Shown here one piece after another: positions 8,786 to 18,559 of a stretch of 64,000 nt of DNA. Made by a program: the position numbers and the translations under genes. Location of the stretch: assembly GCF_001761385.1 (NCBI RefSeq), contig NZ_CP017476.1, positions 2,407,501 to 2,471,500 of the forward strand, written 5' to 3'. Source of the DNA: Hydrogenophaga crassostreae (GTDB lineage Bacteria; Pseudomonadota; Gammaproteobacteria; Burkholderiales; Burkholderiaceae_C). The notes under the pieces were generated by a model. That model saw only the letters and a program-made list of their open reading frames with translations, had not been told where the DNA came from and did not search any database. How positions within the stretch are numbered: the first letter of the stretch is position 1; the number at the start of each line of letters is the position of its first letter.

Positions 8786-11761
8786 TCAGGCCTCTGGAGC
8801 GGGCATAGTGGGAGCCACCTCCTCAGCCAGTTCATCGAGTACGGCAAACACCCCATCGAGATCGTCGCGATAGAAAGCCGTGTAGCCAGGCATAAAGACG
8901 CATCGCCCGTTGTGTTGGAGTTCGAGCCCCCGAATGTGATCGCGATGATGCAGCCAGAAGTTCCCCATCGCCTTCGGATTCAGCCCACCTGGCAGCCCTG
9001 ACTTGGTCGCGACATAGCCCTCTTCATCTCGACCCGTGTGAAAAGGGCTGCTCAAGTGGGCGAGGCAATGATCGAGGAACAGCAGCACGTTATCGCCCTT
9101 GACTGCGGGACTAAAGCAGAAGCCAAAGATGTACTCGTTCATCAACTTGGATATGCCACCGCAATCCTCAGCCCCGCTTTCGTCGTAATAGCCACATCCG
9201 ACGCCAGAGCCATTCGGGGGCAGCGCATTGCTGAGCTGATAGATCACGAACGACGCGGCGAAGGAGCGCGCAGCTGCAACTCGACGGGCGATCGTGGTGT
9301 CGCCGTTCTCGGAACTGGGGTCCAGCGACGCCTGCTCATGAAGATGTGCAAAGGCTTGACCGAGAAACGCATCCACGGGTACGTCATATGCTTCAGCGAT
9401 GAAGTTTCGTCCAGCGTCTATGTAGCCGCGTTTGAAGTGCGCGAAAACGCGCTGAGAGAGCTTCCTCATCCCCAGCAACGCCAGCTGGCGGACCAAGCCG
9501 GACGTCGGAGCCGACATGTCCTGGTCGACTATGAGTGCTGTGTGCAGGTTGTACAACTGGCCACCGCGATCTGCCGAGCACTGCAACCGGAACAGCATGA
9601 GATCGTTCCAGCCCAGCACGCCGCGGTCTGTGCTTGCAAGCTGCTCCAGCAGGCCTTTTCCAACGAAGTCTTTCTCGCCAAAGATTCTCCACGCGACCTC
9701 TTTAACATTTTCCGAAGTATTTGTCCGTCGTCGGCCAGACGTCCGTCCCCAGCCAGCGCGATCCAACAGCCGCAACAACGAGTAAATCGACCTCGGCCGC
9801 AGGCCCCGATCATCGTTGTCGAACGACGAATAAAGAGGCACGAACTTAACGAGCGTTTCAATGGCGTCTTCGGCGGTCACACCAGTGAAGTCGTAGGCCT
9901 GATTGACCAGTACTCGCCAGAACTGGTCGTGTGCGTTCTCTGTTCGCTCCAACAAAAAGTCAGCCTCTGTGAGTACCGAAGCAATGGGTTGCCCCTTGCG
10001 AACTCGATCAACGGCAGTTTGGTAGAGAACAAAGGTCTCTTGCGGCTCCGGCGTCCCGAAGCGCACGATGAGCTTCAGGTAGCTCTCCAGGTTTCTGGTG
10101 TTGCCCTTGTTGAAGCACGCGCGTGACCGAAGGACCGACTCTTCAACATTGCGCCCGTCACCTAGCTCCAAGACCTCCACATCAAACAACTCTTCCAGCA
10201 AAAACTTGGCAGCCCCTTGGTTCTCCTCCTTAACCTGTGCAAAGCCATGGGCGTTCTTGAACTCTGGATCGTCGTACTCCCGGTTGATTGAGAAGGTACC
10301 ACTTCGCCCCTCTGTCTCCTCGGCGTAAATGCGCCTGAACAACCCGGGATAGTTCAGATGCAGCAGCATCAGGTTAATTAGGTCACGCTTGTCGAAGTCG
10401 GTACGTCCCAGGTTAGTTTTCTCAATCTGCATGAGAAGAATCGCATTGATGAAGCGCTTGACCTTGCGCAGATCGCCGACCAAAGGCTGGTACTTTGCAG
10501 CAGAGTCGCCATCCAGAATAGTCGCAAGCTCATTGAGAACGGCACCAAGCTTGACCATCGTATCTGAAGGCACTGAGCCGAGCTGACTTTCTGCGCGTTC
10601 CCAGTCACGCCGCAGAAAGTTGCTGATCCTGGAGCTGTCCACGAACAAGCTCAGTTTGACTGTCACAAACTTCTCAAGGAACTCACGTGCTCTGAATCCT
10701 TCCTCCTTGCCGCCGGCCAGTACCTCGGTGTCATAGCAAAGGACGTAGGTTGCTTGTGACAGCTTGAATGTGCGCCGAGTTGCGAACAGGACGTTGTTGA
10801 CGGTTTTAGCATCCAAGCGATCTAAGTCGTCGATGACAACAATCACTCGTCGACCAATGCGACGAAGGACCTCATCAATGTCATCAAGCAGCTCATCGAC
10901 AGTTTCCTGTGACGGCTCCAGTGAAAGCTTGAAGCCCAGGAACGACATGTCCGCCTTCCCCTTGATGAGTCGAGAGTATCGGGATGCCGCTGGACGGAAC
11001 TCCGGTGCAAAGACCTTGCTCTGAATCGCAGCAGAAAGGTCGCGAATCAATCGATCGGAAAGATCTGGCTCAGACGCATATCGCAGAGGCTCAAACCGAC
11101 AAACGATCACCTTGTCCGCAGCTCGTTCCCAGTAGCGCTCAGCAAGATTGATGAAGCTGGTCTTACCCACACCCCACGGGCCATCGACACCAAACACCAA
11201 TCCCGAATGCGCCCCGCTTGCAAGGACCGTCTCTGCGAACGACTTTGCTTGGGTCTCGTTCGAGAGCAGATCGTCGTTCTCGCATCTGATCTCTTCGTCC
11301 GAAAGGAAACGGAGTTGCGAAGGAGTCTGCTGCCTCCTTGGCCAATGGCGCTGGACTAGCGGTGACAAAAGCACAGTGCAGAACAGCAAAAGAGCAACTG
11401 GCGCCCAATACGGGTCAGACGCTTTCAATGCTGCGTGGAACTCAGAAAGCCAAGGCATGGCCAACTCGTTTGACCAAGCTCCCAAGCACGTTGCGATGAA
11501 TAGGTCGAGACGAAGGCTTCGACCCACTTGTACCGCAGAAATATGCGCACCACGATTGACGGCGTAAACCACACAGACCGCCAGTCCGATGAGAACCAGA
11601 ATAACCCTTGTCCAAAGGGAAAGGTCGGCTATCGCAGGAGTAAACGCAGTTCCCAGGTAGTAGGTTGCCCTGTAGACCTCTGCGGCCACCAAGCCAACAA
11701 CAAACATCTTGGCAAAGACCAAGAGTTCGGGCATCTTCATCGTGCTTTTGGTAGCCGCCAT
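8786..11761 (-). CDS. KAP-family P-loop NTPase, membrane-anchored
   Basis: The 991-residue product has hydrophobic segments near residues 15-65 and 85-130, then a P-loop VDGPWGVGKTSF near residue 194 and a Walker B VIVVIDDLDRLD near 305, both typical of KAP NTPases. The long C-terminal half (about 550-991) shows no motif I recognise. KAP proteins are membrane-associated ATPases; the family includes phage-exclusion proteins such as PifA. It is monocistronic and points away from the TrlF-like gene. A defence role is inferred from family and from neighbouring TrlF and TIR genes. Confidence 0.8.
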   Translation of the reverse strand: MAATKSTMKMPELLVFAKMFVVGLVAAEVYRATYYLGTAFTPAIADLSLWTRVILVLIGLAVCVVYAVNRGAHISAVQVGRSLRLDLFIATCLGAWSNELAMPWLSEFHAALKASDPYWAPVALLLFCTVLLSPLVQRHWPRRQQTPSQLRFLSDEEIRCENDDLLSNETQAKSFAETVLASGAHSGLVFGVDGPWGVGKTSFINLAERYWERAADKVIVCRFEPLRYASEPDLSDRLIRDLSAAIQSKVFAPEFRPAASRYSRLIKGKADMSFLGFKLSLEPSQETVDELLDDIDEVLRRIGRRVIVVIDDLDRLDAKTVNNVLFATRRTFKLSQATYVLCYDTEVLAGGKEEGFRAREFLEKFVTVKLSLFVDSSRISNFLRRDWERAESQLGSVPSDTMVKLGAVLNELATILDGDSAAKYQPLVGDLRKVKRFINAILLMQIEKTNLGRTDFDKRDLINLMLLHLNYPGLFRRIYAEETEGRSGTFSINREYDDPEFKNAHGFAQVKEENQGAAKFLLEELFDVEVLELGDGRNVEESVLRSRACFNKGNTRNLESYLKLIVRFGTPEPQETFVLYQTAVDRVRKGQPIASVLTEADFLLERTENAHDQFWRVLVNQAYDFTGVTAEDAIETLVKFVPLYSSFDNDDRGLRPRSIYSLLRLLDRAGWGRTSGRRRTNTSENVKEVAWRIFGEKDFVGKGLLEQLASTDRGVLGWNDLMLFRLQCSADRGGQLYNLHTALIVDQDMSAPTSGLVRQLALLGMRKLSQRVFAHFKRGYIDAGRNFIAEAYDVPVDAFLGQAFAHLHEQASLDPSSENGDTTIARRVAAARSFAASFVIYQLSNALPPNGSGVGCGYYDESGAEDCGGISKLMNEYIFGFCFSPAVKGDNVLLFLDHCLAHLSSPFHTGRDEEGYVATKSGLPGGLNPKAMGNFWLHHRDHIRGLELQHNGRCVFMPGYTAFYRDDLDGVFAVLDELAEEVAPTMPAPEA

Positions 11762-12336
11762 TCACCATTCCTCCCTGTTAGGCGTGAGCGCCGTATACGT
11801 GTGCCGATTTGCGGGGCTTGCAGGCGCGCCTGGGCATCCTGCGCCGTCCGGAAGTTTATCTGCGGGGCGACGCTGGCACAGATCTGCCAGGTGACATGGT
11901 CCTGCGGCGCGAATACGCCCGTAAGAGACGCGCCCTACATGATGTCGGTCCCCGGGCCCGCGCCAATTCAGATTGCTCCTCTCGGGTGTTCAGGGCGGAA
12001 GGTCGGTTCTCCGTTCGAAATGCCGAGGCGGCAGAGTTGGCCTGCTGCGACTCCGAAGCCACTTACCGCTTGCAGCGATAGTAGCCCCTGCCTGGCCTAA
12101 CCGAGAAGGTTCGCTCCCAGCCTGAGGTGGCCTTCGAACTTTCATTCTCGGCTTTGCAGCGGGAGCCGACCACCACCAATCCAATGGCGTTTTCCGGCAG
12201 CAGTTATTCCGTGGCGAAGCTGTAGCCCTGGACCAAGGCTAACCTGAGGAAGGTCTGTTCATGGATGACGCTCGGACTCTGATTTAGGTGCTCAGAGTTC
12301 AGGTGGAAGAATAGGGGCTACAAATAGGAGAACAGC
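11762..12336. other. spacer between KAP and TrlF-like genes
   Basis: No convincing gene is seen; the several open frames overlap each other with no ribosome site. It must contain the divergent promoters of both neighbours. Part of it (about 12130-12170, TTCGAACTTTC then CTCGGCTTTGCAGCG) resembles 15247-15283 on the other side of the TrlF-like gene, which suggests a diverged direct repeat flanking that gene. Confidence 0.4.
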
Positions 12337-15183
12337 ATGAGCCAAACTTGGCCATATTCCGGCGCACGCTGGTGGAAGTTCGATTTCCATACACACACAC
12401 CGGCATCCAAAGACACGGGAGCTTGGCAGGCGGCCATTGGTACGCCCTCTGAGCTGACGCCACAAACCTGGTTGCTCAAATATATGGCCGCCGAAATCGA
12501 CTGTGTGGCTGTCACCGACCACAACACGGGCGATTGGATCGACAAGATCAAGGTCGCCTATGCCGAGATGAAGGCCGAGGCCGATGCAGGCACACAGTGC
12601 GCCGGTTTCCGTGAGCTACACGTCTTCCCTGGAGTAGAAATTTCCGTACAAGGTGGCATTCACCTGCTTGCGATATTCGACCCGTCTGCCACCAGCCAGA
12701 CCATCGACGGCCTGCTGGCGAGGGTGGAATACGAGGGAACGCGGGGTGACAGCGATGGCGTTACCCGCGAAGGGGCCAGCAAGGTGGTGGAGCGCATTCT
12801 CGCGGCGGGAGGCCTTGCCATCCCGGCACACGTCGAGGGAGAAAAGGGGTTGTTACAGGTCAAGCCTGGCACACACAAATGCTTGTTGGACGCCACAACG
12901 GTCAAGCAGGTCTTGCAAGAGTCGGGCCTCCTGGCGCTGGAGTGGACTGCTTACACCAGCCCTAAGCCGACGGTACTAGACGAATTGAAACTGCGTTTCG
13001 CCAGCGTAGTCGGAAGTGATTGTCACAGCTTCCGAGGTGCGGCTGTTCCTGGCTCGCGCTACACCTGGATCAAGATGGCCCAGCCTAGCCTGGAAGGCTT
13101 GCGCCTTGCACTGCTGGATGGGCAGGAGGTCTCGGTAAAGCGTAGCGACGAGAGCAGTGGCTTTACGCCGTTCAACACGCCAGAGCATTTCATTGAGTCG
13201 ATTGAAATCCGTGACGCGCGCTATATGGGGCGCGGCAGGCAGGCAGACAGCTTGCCGCTCAACCCGTACTTCAATGCCTTCATCGGTGGACGTGGCACCG
13301 GCAAATCGACCATCGTGCATGCCCTGCGCCTGGCCTATCGGCGCGAGAAAGAGTTGTCGCCCAGCTCGGAGGCAGGGCAGACCTTCAGCCGCTTCTGCAA
13401 AGTCGCCAAGAGCCGAAACGATGAAGGCGGAATCCAAGCGGAGACAGCCATCTGCGTACGAGTGCAGCGGGATGGAACGTCCCATCGGCTGATCTGGCGA
13501 CACGACGGTCAAGGCCATGCGGTGGAGGAATGGGATACAGCCACTGGCAGCTTCGCGCCCTCGACCAGCCAAGCAGTCACCGCGCAGAGATTTCCAGTGC
13601 GGCTGTTCAGCCAGGGGCAGATCGCGGCACTGGCGGGCGACAGCCAGCAGGCCCTGTTGAAGGTAATAGACGATGCAGCGGACACGCAGTCACAGCAGAC
13701 GGCCTTTGACGAAGCCAAGCGTGCATTCCTGGCCGCTCGGGCGCAAATTCGGGAGCTTGATGGCAAGCTGCAAAAAAGCGAAGCGCTGACGCTTGCCCTG
13801 CAAGACGTTCAGCGTAAGCTGGCCCGCTTCGAAGGCGCCGACCATGCTGTGGTGCTGAAAAACTACCAACATACTAGCCGGCAAAGCCTCGAATTAGAGC
13901 GCCAGCTCGATGCCGCCGCTGATTTGTCAGCGCGCCTGAAAGCGTTTGCGGCCGCCCTGCTGGCGGAAGATTTGCCACAAGGGCTGTGTGATACCGGCGA
14001 GGACGGCGAGGCGCTGAGCGTTGTCCAAGCGCTGCACGCAGCCATCACCAAAGCGCGGCAGGAGGTCGAGAACACCGCCGCCGCGCTGCATGAGTGCGGA
14101 CGAGTCCTGCGCAACGAGTTGGAGGCCTCACCCACGTTTGTGCGGATCGGCGAGGCAAAGGCGGCCTATGAAAAACTGAAAGCCGACCTGCAGCAACAAG
14201 GGGTCAGCGACCCAAGTGAGTATGGCCGTCTGGTGCAAGAAAAGCAGCAGCTCGAAACCGAGCTGAAGAAGCTTGAGGCCTTACAGACGCAGCAAATAGA
14301 GTTACGCGACAAGGCAAAAGCACTGCTAGAGCAGGTGAGGTCCGCTCGTCGCGCCATCAGTGCCCAACGGAGTGGATTTCTTCAGGAAACGCTGCAAGGC
14401 AATCCGTTTGTTCGGATCGCGCTAATCCCATACAGTCGGGATGCGCAGGGCATTGAACGCTCCTTGCGGGAGCTTCTTGGCGCTGCTGATGGCAGGTACG
14501 TGGACGATCTCTATCAGGAGCAAGAAGGGGGGTCACCCAAAGGGCTTCTGGCTGATCTGCTGGTCACGGTTGATCTGTTCGAGCAGCCGGGCGCGTGGGA
14601 CACCGCAGCATTTGAGCAGGCGCTACTGACTCAGAAGAAGCGCCTGTCAAACGCCTGTCGCGGCCAGGCTGAATTTGGAGGCTGGTTCAATAAGTTCTTA
14701 AAAGCGGAAGCCGACAAACGCCCTGAGTTCATCGATCACATCTTGTGCTGGTTCCCCGAAGACGGATTGCAGGTGGAATACAGCCGCAAGGGAGACGGAC
14801 GGGACTTTCAGTCCATAGGTCAAGCGTCCGCCGGTCAGCGCGCGGCCGCGATGCTCGCTTTCTTGCTGGCGCACGGAAACGAGCCGCTCGTGCTTGATCA
14901 GCCTGAAGATGACTTGGACAACCACCTAATCTACGGACTAGTGGTTCAGCAGATACGCAGCAACAAGCTGCGTCGTCAGCTAATCGTCGTGACCCACAAC
15001 CCCAACATCGTGGTCAATGGGGATGCGGAGCTGATTCACGTACTGGACTTCAACCACCAGTGTCATGTGAAGCAAACCGGCTCCTTGCAGGACCAAGCAA
15101 TGCGCCGCGAGGTCTGTCAGGTGATGGAGGGGGGCGAAGAAGCGTTTGAGCGGCGCTATCAGCGTCTGGGAAGAGATGTTTGA
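12337..15183 (+). CDS. TrlF-type PHP domain/ABC-ATPase protein
   Basis: The 948 residues contain a PHP phosphoesterase domain (about 10-260) with FDFHTH at 15-20, TDHN at 60-63, PGVEIS, IPAHVEG and GSDCHS, all metal-ligand motifs. An SMC/ABC-type ATPase follows: GGRGTGKST near 317, a coiled coil at about 440-700, signature SAGQRAAAML near 830, Walker B LVLDQPEDDLD near 851 and H-loop VVTHNP near 884. This matches the TrlF family of AAA-like ATPases, which I associate with nuclease-type defence proteins such as RloC/PrrC. AGGAG precedes the ATG. The target is unknown. Confidence 0.85.
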   Translation: MSQTWPYSGARWWKFDFHTHTPASKDTGAWQAAIGTPSELTPQTWLLKYMAAEIDCVAVTDHNTGDWIDKIKVAYAEMKAEADAGTQCAGFRELHVFPGVEISVQGGIHLLAIFDPSATSQTIDGLLARVEYEGTRGDSDGVTREGASKVVERILAAGGLAIPAHVEGEKGLLQVKPGTHKCLLDATTVKQVLQESGLLALEWTAYTSPKPTVLDELKLRFASVVGSDCHSFRGAAVPGSRYTWIKMAQPSLEGLRLALLDGQEVSVKRSDESSGFTPFNTPEHFIESIEIRDARYMGRGRQADSLPLNPYFNAFIGGRGTGKSTIVHALRLAYRREKELSPSSEAGQTFSRFCKVAKSRNDEGGIQAETAICVRVQRDGTSHRLIWRHDGQGHAVEEWDTATGSFAPSTSQAVTAQRFPVRLFSQGQIAALAGDSQQALLKVIDDAADTQSQQTAFDEAKRAFLAARAQIRELDGKLQKSEALTLALQDVQRKLARFEGADHAVVLKNYQHTSRQSLELERQLDAAADLSARLKAFAAALLAEDLPQGLCDTGEDGEALSVVQALHAAITKARQEVENTAAALHECGRVLRNELEASPTFVRIGEAKAAYEKLKADLQQQGVSDPSEYGRLVQEKQQLETELKKLEALQTQQIELRDKAKALLEQVRSARRAISAQRSGFLQETLQGNPFVRIALIPYSRDAQGIERSLRELLGAADGRYVDDLYQEQEGGSPKGLLADLLVTVDLFEQPGAWDTAAFEQALLTQKKRLSNACRGQAEFGGWFNKFLKAEADKRPEFIDHILCWFPEDGLQVEYSRKGDGRDFQSIGQASAGQRAAAMLAFLLAHGNEPLVLDQPEDDLDNHLIYGLVVQQIRSNKLRRQLIVVTHNPNIVVNGDAELIHVLDFNHQCHVKQTGSLQDQAMRREVCQVMEGGEEAFERRYQRLGRDV

Positions 15184-15623
15184 GGCTCGGCGAAGCTGCC
15201 AATGCGGACAGTGGCCAATGTCTGCTTACAGCCTTGAAGCGACTTTCGAATTTCTAGTTTCGGCTCTGCAGCGATTACTGCCGCTGGGTGCAGCCATACG
15301 GGTTCCAGCTGCCTGCCAAGAAGCAGCTGTTGGGCACGGCGACTGGTGCTGTCCCGAGTGGCGGCTGTACGGGGTACTGCGGTCTTTGGGCATCCGCGAC
15401 ACGGTTGGTGCAGCGCCACTGACCGCTTCCTCATCACCTGGCCTGCTGGTATCGACCCGTTGCGGTCCACCAGCATGTCGAAAAGCAGTCTTTCGCGGTG
15501 ACAGGTCCTCAAGGCAACTTTGCTGCGATGTTCAACTTCCAAACCAAGCCGAAATACCTTGAAGCCCTCCACTGACGTGTCTGGGAGAGGACGAGGAGCA
15601 CGTCAAAGTATCCAGCGTCGACC
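15184..15623. other. gene-free degenerate spacer
   Basis: No gene is supported. The stretch carries fragments resembling other spacers in this window, for example CGGCTCTGCAGCGATT near 15263. It lies between the TrlF-like gene and the convergent 3' end of the nreB-like gene. Confidence 0.4.
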
Positions 15624-16943
15624 TCATCGCCTCGGATTCGGCCAACGCAGATGGTGGTCATCGATCACAAAAGGGTGCGAATGGTGTCCACCTTGCTCGG
15701 TGGAACCCGCGCCATGGGGGTGTCCCGCTGGCAGATCAGGGTGTTCGTGCTCAATGGACTCAGGATCCTGTGGCGACCAAACCAGTGTGGCCACCCAGAC
15801 GGCCAATGCCGCAGCACTGCCCAAAACAGCAAAGGTCACCGGCATGCCGAAACGGGCCCCCAACCAGCCGGCCAGCGGATAGAACAACAACCAGCAGGCA
15901 TGCGACAGCGCAAACTGAGCGGCAAACAGCGCAGGACGATCCTCTGGATTTGAAGAGCGACGCAACAAGCGCCCTGAGGGCGTCTGCGCGGTCGAATATC
16001 CCAAACCGAGAGCCAACCACAAGACCATGAGCGAGGCATGCCCGACCACCAAGGTGCCCGCGAACATGCCCACGACCATCAACGCTATGCCAAATAGCAT
16101 CACGCGCCGATCGGACAGTTTTTCCAGAAGACTGGGCAAGGCCAGCGCCGCCACCATGGAGCCGGCTCCGAAGCTGGCCAAGGCCAGAGCCACCGCGCTC
16201 TGGGTCAAACCGAATTTCCCCTGCACGATGACCACCGTGTTGACAAAAACCATGGAGCCTGCCGCTGCAACCGCCGCATTCACGGCCAACAGTCCGCGCA
16301 GCCGAGGTGTGGCGAGGTAAATTCGCAGGCCGCGTGTGGTTCGGTCGTAAATGCTGCGACTCTTTGGAGCTGGATGAACGGGCAAAACCACCGAGACCAC
16401 CAACACGGCAGAAGCCAAGAACCCAACCACCGTGCCCGCGAACAGATCGTGAAAGCCGATCACCGTCAGCAACGCAGCAGCCAGCATCGGGCTGACAAGG
16501 CTTTCCATGTCGTACGCAAGGCGTGAGAGCGACAAAGCCTTGGTGTAGTCCGCCTCTTCCGGAAGGACATCGGGGATGGTGGCCTGAAAGGTGGGCGTGA
16601 AAGCAGCCGACGCGGCTTGCAACACAAAAATCAACACGTAGATTTCCCAGATCTGGGAAACAAATGGCAGCAGCAAGGCAACAGCCGCCCGGACCAGGTC
16701 CAGCGTCACCAGCATGGTGCGTCTGGGCAGGCGCTCGGCAAAGGCTGCTGCGACCGGTGCCACGCCGACGTAGGCAATCATCTTGATGGCCAATGCCGTT
16801 CCCAGAACCATCCCTGCGTTGTCGCCCGCCAAATCAAAGGCCAATAGCCCCAGTGCAACGGTCGCCAGACCGGTCCCGATCAAAGCAATCACCTGAGCGG
16901 CGAATAAGTGACGGTAGGTGCGGTTGGAAAGAATGGCCAGCAT
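15624..16943 (-). CDS. nreB: NreB-like major facilitator nickel exporter
   Basis: This 439-residue protein has about 12 hydrophobic helices with an MFS loop-2/3 signature (FAERLPRRTMLV near residue 70). The last 40 residues are very rich in His (HEHPDLPAGHPHGAG, then GGHHSHPF and DDHHL). That His-rich tail is characteristic of NreB of Achromobacter and Klebsiella, a proton-driven Ni2+ exporter of the inner membrane. The repressor gene lies 45 bases upstream on the same strand, and a G/C-tract operator lies just beyond it. The nickel call rests on the tail and on the partner repressor; cobalt is possible. Confidence 0.8.
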   Translation of the reverse strand: MLAILSNRTYRHLFAAQVIALIGTGLATVALGLLAFDLAGDNAGMVLGTALAIKMIAYVGVAPVAAAFAERLPRRTMLVTLDLVRAAVALLLPFVSQIWEIYVLIFVLQAASAAFTPTFQATIPDVLPEEADYTKALSLSRLAYDMESLVSPMLAAALLTVIGFHDLFAGTVVGFLASAVLVVSVVLPVHPAPKSRSIYDRTTRGLRIYLATPRLRGLLAVNAAVAAAGSMVFVNTVVIVQGKFGLTQSAVALALASFGAGSMVAALALPSLLEKLSDRRVMLFGIALMVVGMFAGTLVVGHASLMVLWLALGLGYSTAQTPSGRLLRRSSNPEDRPALFAAQFALSHACWLLFYPLAGWLGARFGMPVTFAVLGSAAALAVWVATLVWSPQDPESIEHEHPDLPAGHPHGAGSTEQGGHHSHPFVIDDHHLRWPNPRR

Positions 16944-16988
16944 GTTTTAGTTCAATGGATCAGCGGTCGGTATGCAAGAGGCAACAAC

Positions 16989-17267
16989 TCACAGGTACCG
17001 AGTGATTTCCTTGAACTCCTCCATGGAGTGCTGCTGCTCTCCAGCAAGGGGCCCCACGAGATGCTCAAGGCAGTGGTCCAAATGGTCCTGGATCAGCGCT
17101 TTCTTGGCTTGCTGAACAGCCTTCTCGACAGCCTGTAACTGCTGAGCGATATCCAGACAGGGGCGGCCCTCCACCAACATCGCTATCGTGCTGTTCAGAT
17201 GCCCATTCGCCCTCTTTAGGCGCTTGATGACGGCGGGGTGTGAATCGTGAATGTGCGGAAGTGTCAT
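16989..17267 (-). CDS. nreA: CsoR/RcnR-family metal-sensing repressor (NreA-like)
   Basis: This 92-residue all-helical protein belongs to the DUF156 family: HPAVIKRLKRANGHLNSTI, then C37, then H62 and C66. The C-x24-H-x3-C spacing is the same as in copper-sensing CsoR and nickel-sensing InrS. The N-terminus adds H5, H7 and H10, reminiscent of the N-terminal His ligand of RcnR. Being cotranscribed with an NreB-like exporter argues for nickel. On metal binding it should leave the G/C-tract operator at 17277-17294, derepressing both divergent units. Confidence 0.85.
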   Translation of the reverse strand: MTLPHIHDSHPAVIKRLKRANGHLNSTIAMLVEGRPCLDIAQQLQAVEKAVQQAKKALIQDHLDHCLEHLVGPLAGEQQHSMEEFKEITRYL

Positions 17268-17276
17268 GGACGTTAT

Positions 17277-17301
17277 TATCCCCCCAAGGGGATACTATAA
17301 T
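17277..17301. promoter_or_regulatory. CsoR/RcnR-type operator and divergent promoter
   Basis: TATCCCC-N4-GGGGATA is a palindrome with a long C/G tract flanked by AT-rich ends, the hallmark of RcnR/CsoR operators. A perfect TATAAT at 17296-17301 is placed as the -10 of the + strand unit, and the repressor's own start is only 10 bases to the left. Binding would block both directions. The symmetry is seen directly; the regulator match is inferred. Confidence 0.75.
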
Positions 17302-17326
17302 CACCCGACTCACCCAAGAAAACCTC

Positions 17327-17731
17327 ATGACTCTTCGTGCCCACCCCTCAACACTGCCTACTTTGGCGGTATTGGGTATGCGGTGGCTGGTGCTCATGGT
17401 GATCACGTTCGGGACGGTCGTCTCTTCGATTGGACTCACCAGTTCCCACGGTCTGGCCGCTATTGTTGAATCGCATCCATCTGCGCTGACCGGTCCTGAG
17501 GAACTTCACGGACATGAGCATGCAGACAACGGGGTTGAGGTTTCGGAGACTGATGAGCGTGCAAGTGGACAGCACCCTCACCACGCGATGGATCATTCGC
17601 ACGACATAGCCCACCATCTGCCCCTTGCCTGGGGCAATGCATCGCCGCAACTTCCCCACTGGGAAGTCATGGTGAGGCCTTGGATTGAACTGGGGCAAGC
17701 CTACCGGCTGGATCGCCCACCGATGGGCTAA
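17327..17731 (+). CDS. His-rich single-span membrane protein
   Basis: ATG 17327 is preferred to the GTG at 17240, because the operator and the -10 box lie between them. The 134-residue product has one hydrophobic segment (WLVLMVITFGTVVSSIGL) followed by an external tail rich in His: LHGHEHADN, QHPHHAMDHSHDIAHHLP. It is the first gene of the + strand nickel unit. A periplasmic metal-binding or sensing role is inferred; no named family is recognised. Confidence 0.6.
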   Translation: MTLRAHPSTLPTLAVLGMRWLVLMVITFGTVVSSIGLTSSHGLAAIVESHPSALTGPEELHGHEHADNGVEVSETDERASGQHPHHAMDHSHDIAHHLPLAWGNASPQLPHWEVMVRPWIELGQAYRLDRPPMG

Positions 17732-17802
17732 GGCGCTTCTCGTTACCGCCTTTGCGCTGCGCCTCGCAGCGTGACCATTTTTTGGACCATCGGAGTCTTT
17801 TT

Positions 17803-18540
17803 ATGCACAGCCCTGTTCACGACAGGCTGCCACATTCGCCATGGGCGATCGGGCACCCCCGTCTGTTTTTACTTTTTGCTTTCTTCATCTGCCTGCTACT
17901 TAGCAGCGCAGAAGTCTTTGCCCACGCCGTGACCGAGGGCGACAAGGGCTATATCCAGGAAATCTCGGGCGTCAACCTGCTGCCCTTTATGTACCTGGGC
18001 GCCAAACACATGATGACGGGCTACGACCACATCCTGTTCCTGTTTGGTGTGATCTTCTTCCTCTACAGGCTGCAACACATCGCGATCTATGTGAGTCTGT
18101 TTGCGATCGGTCACTCCACCACCATGATCCTGGGCGTGTATTTCAACGTCGGGATCAACAGCTACCTGATCGACGCGATCATTGGGCTTTCCGTCGTCTA
18201 CAAGGCGTTGGACAACCTTGGCGCTTTCCAACGGTGGCTCGGCTTTCAACCCAACACCAAAGTGGCGACCTTGGTCTTTGGCCTGTTCCACGGCTTCGGA
18301 TTGGCGACCAAGATCCTGGAGTACGAGATCTCCGCCGACGGCCTCGTGCCCAATTTGCTCGCGTTCAACGTGGGCGTGGAAATCGGGCAACTGCTGGCAT
18401 TGGCGGTCATCTTGATCGGCATGAGCTACTGGCGCCGCACACCCAGCTTCATCAAACACGCCTACACCGCCAACGTCGCCATGATGAGCGCGGGTTTCAT
18501 TTTGGTGGGCATGCAGCTCACCGGCTATTTTGTGTCTTGA
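17803..18540 (+). CDS. HupE/UreJ-type metal permease
   Basis: The start is taken at ATG 17803, giving 245 residues. After a signal-like helix ending in VFAHA come about six membrane helices with the HupE/UreJ motifs HMMTGYDHILFLFG, GHSTTMI and FGLFHGFGLA. Members of this family move Ni2+ or Co2+. With an NreB/NreA pair divergent to it, a nickel or cobalt role is likely, although some HupE-like proteins occur in other metal operons. The membrane-anchor gene follows after 19 bases. Confidence 0.75.
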   Translation: MHSPVHDRLPHSPWAIGHPRLFLLFAFFICLLLSSAEVFAHAVTEGDKGYIQEISGVNLLPFMYLGAKHMMTGYDHILFLFGVIFFLYRLQHIAIYVSLFAIGHSTTMILGVYFNVGINSYLIDAIIGLSVVYKALDNLGAFQRWLGFQPNTKVATLVFGLFHGFGLATKILEYEISADGLVPNLLAFNVGVEIGQLLALAVILIGMSYWRRTPSFIKHAYTANVAMMSAGFILVGMQLTGYFVS

Positions 18541-18559
18541 ACACCAAGGAATTATCAAC

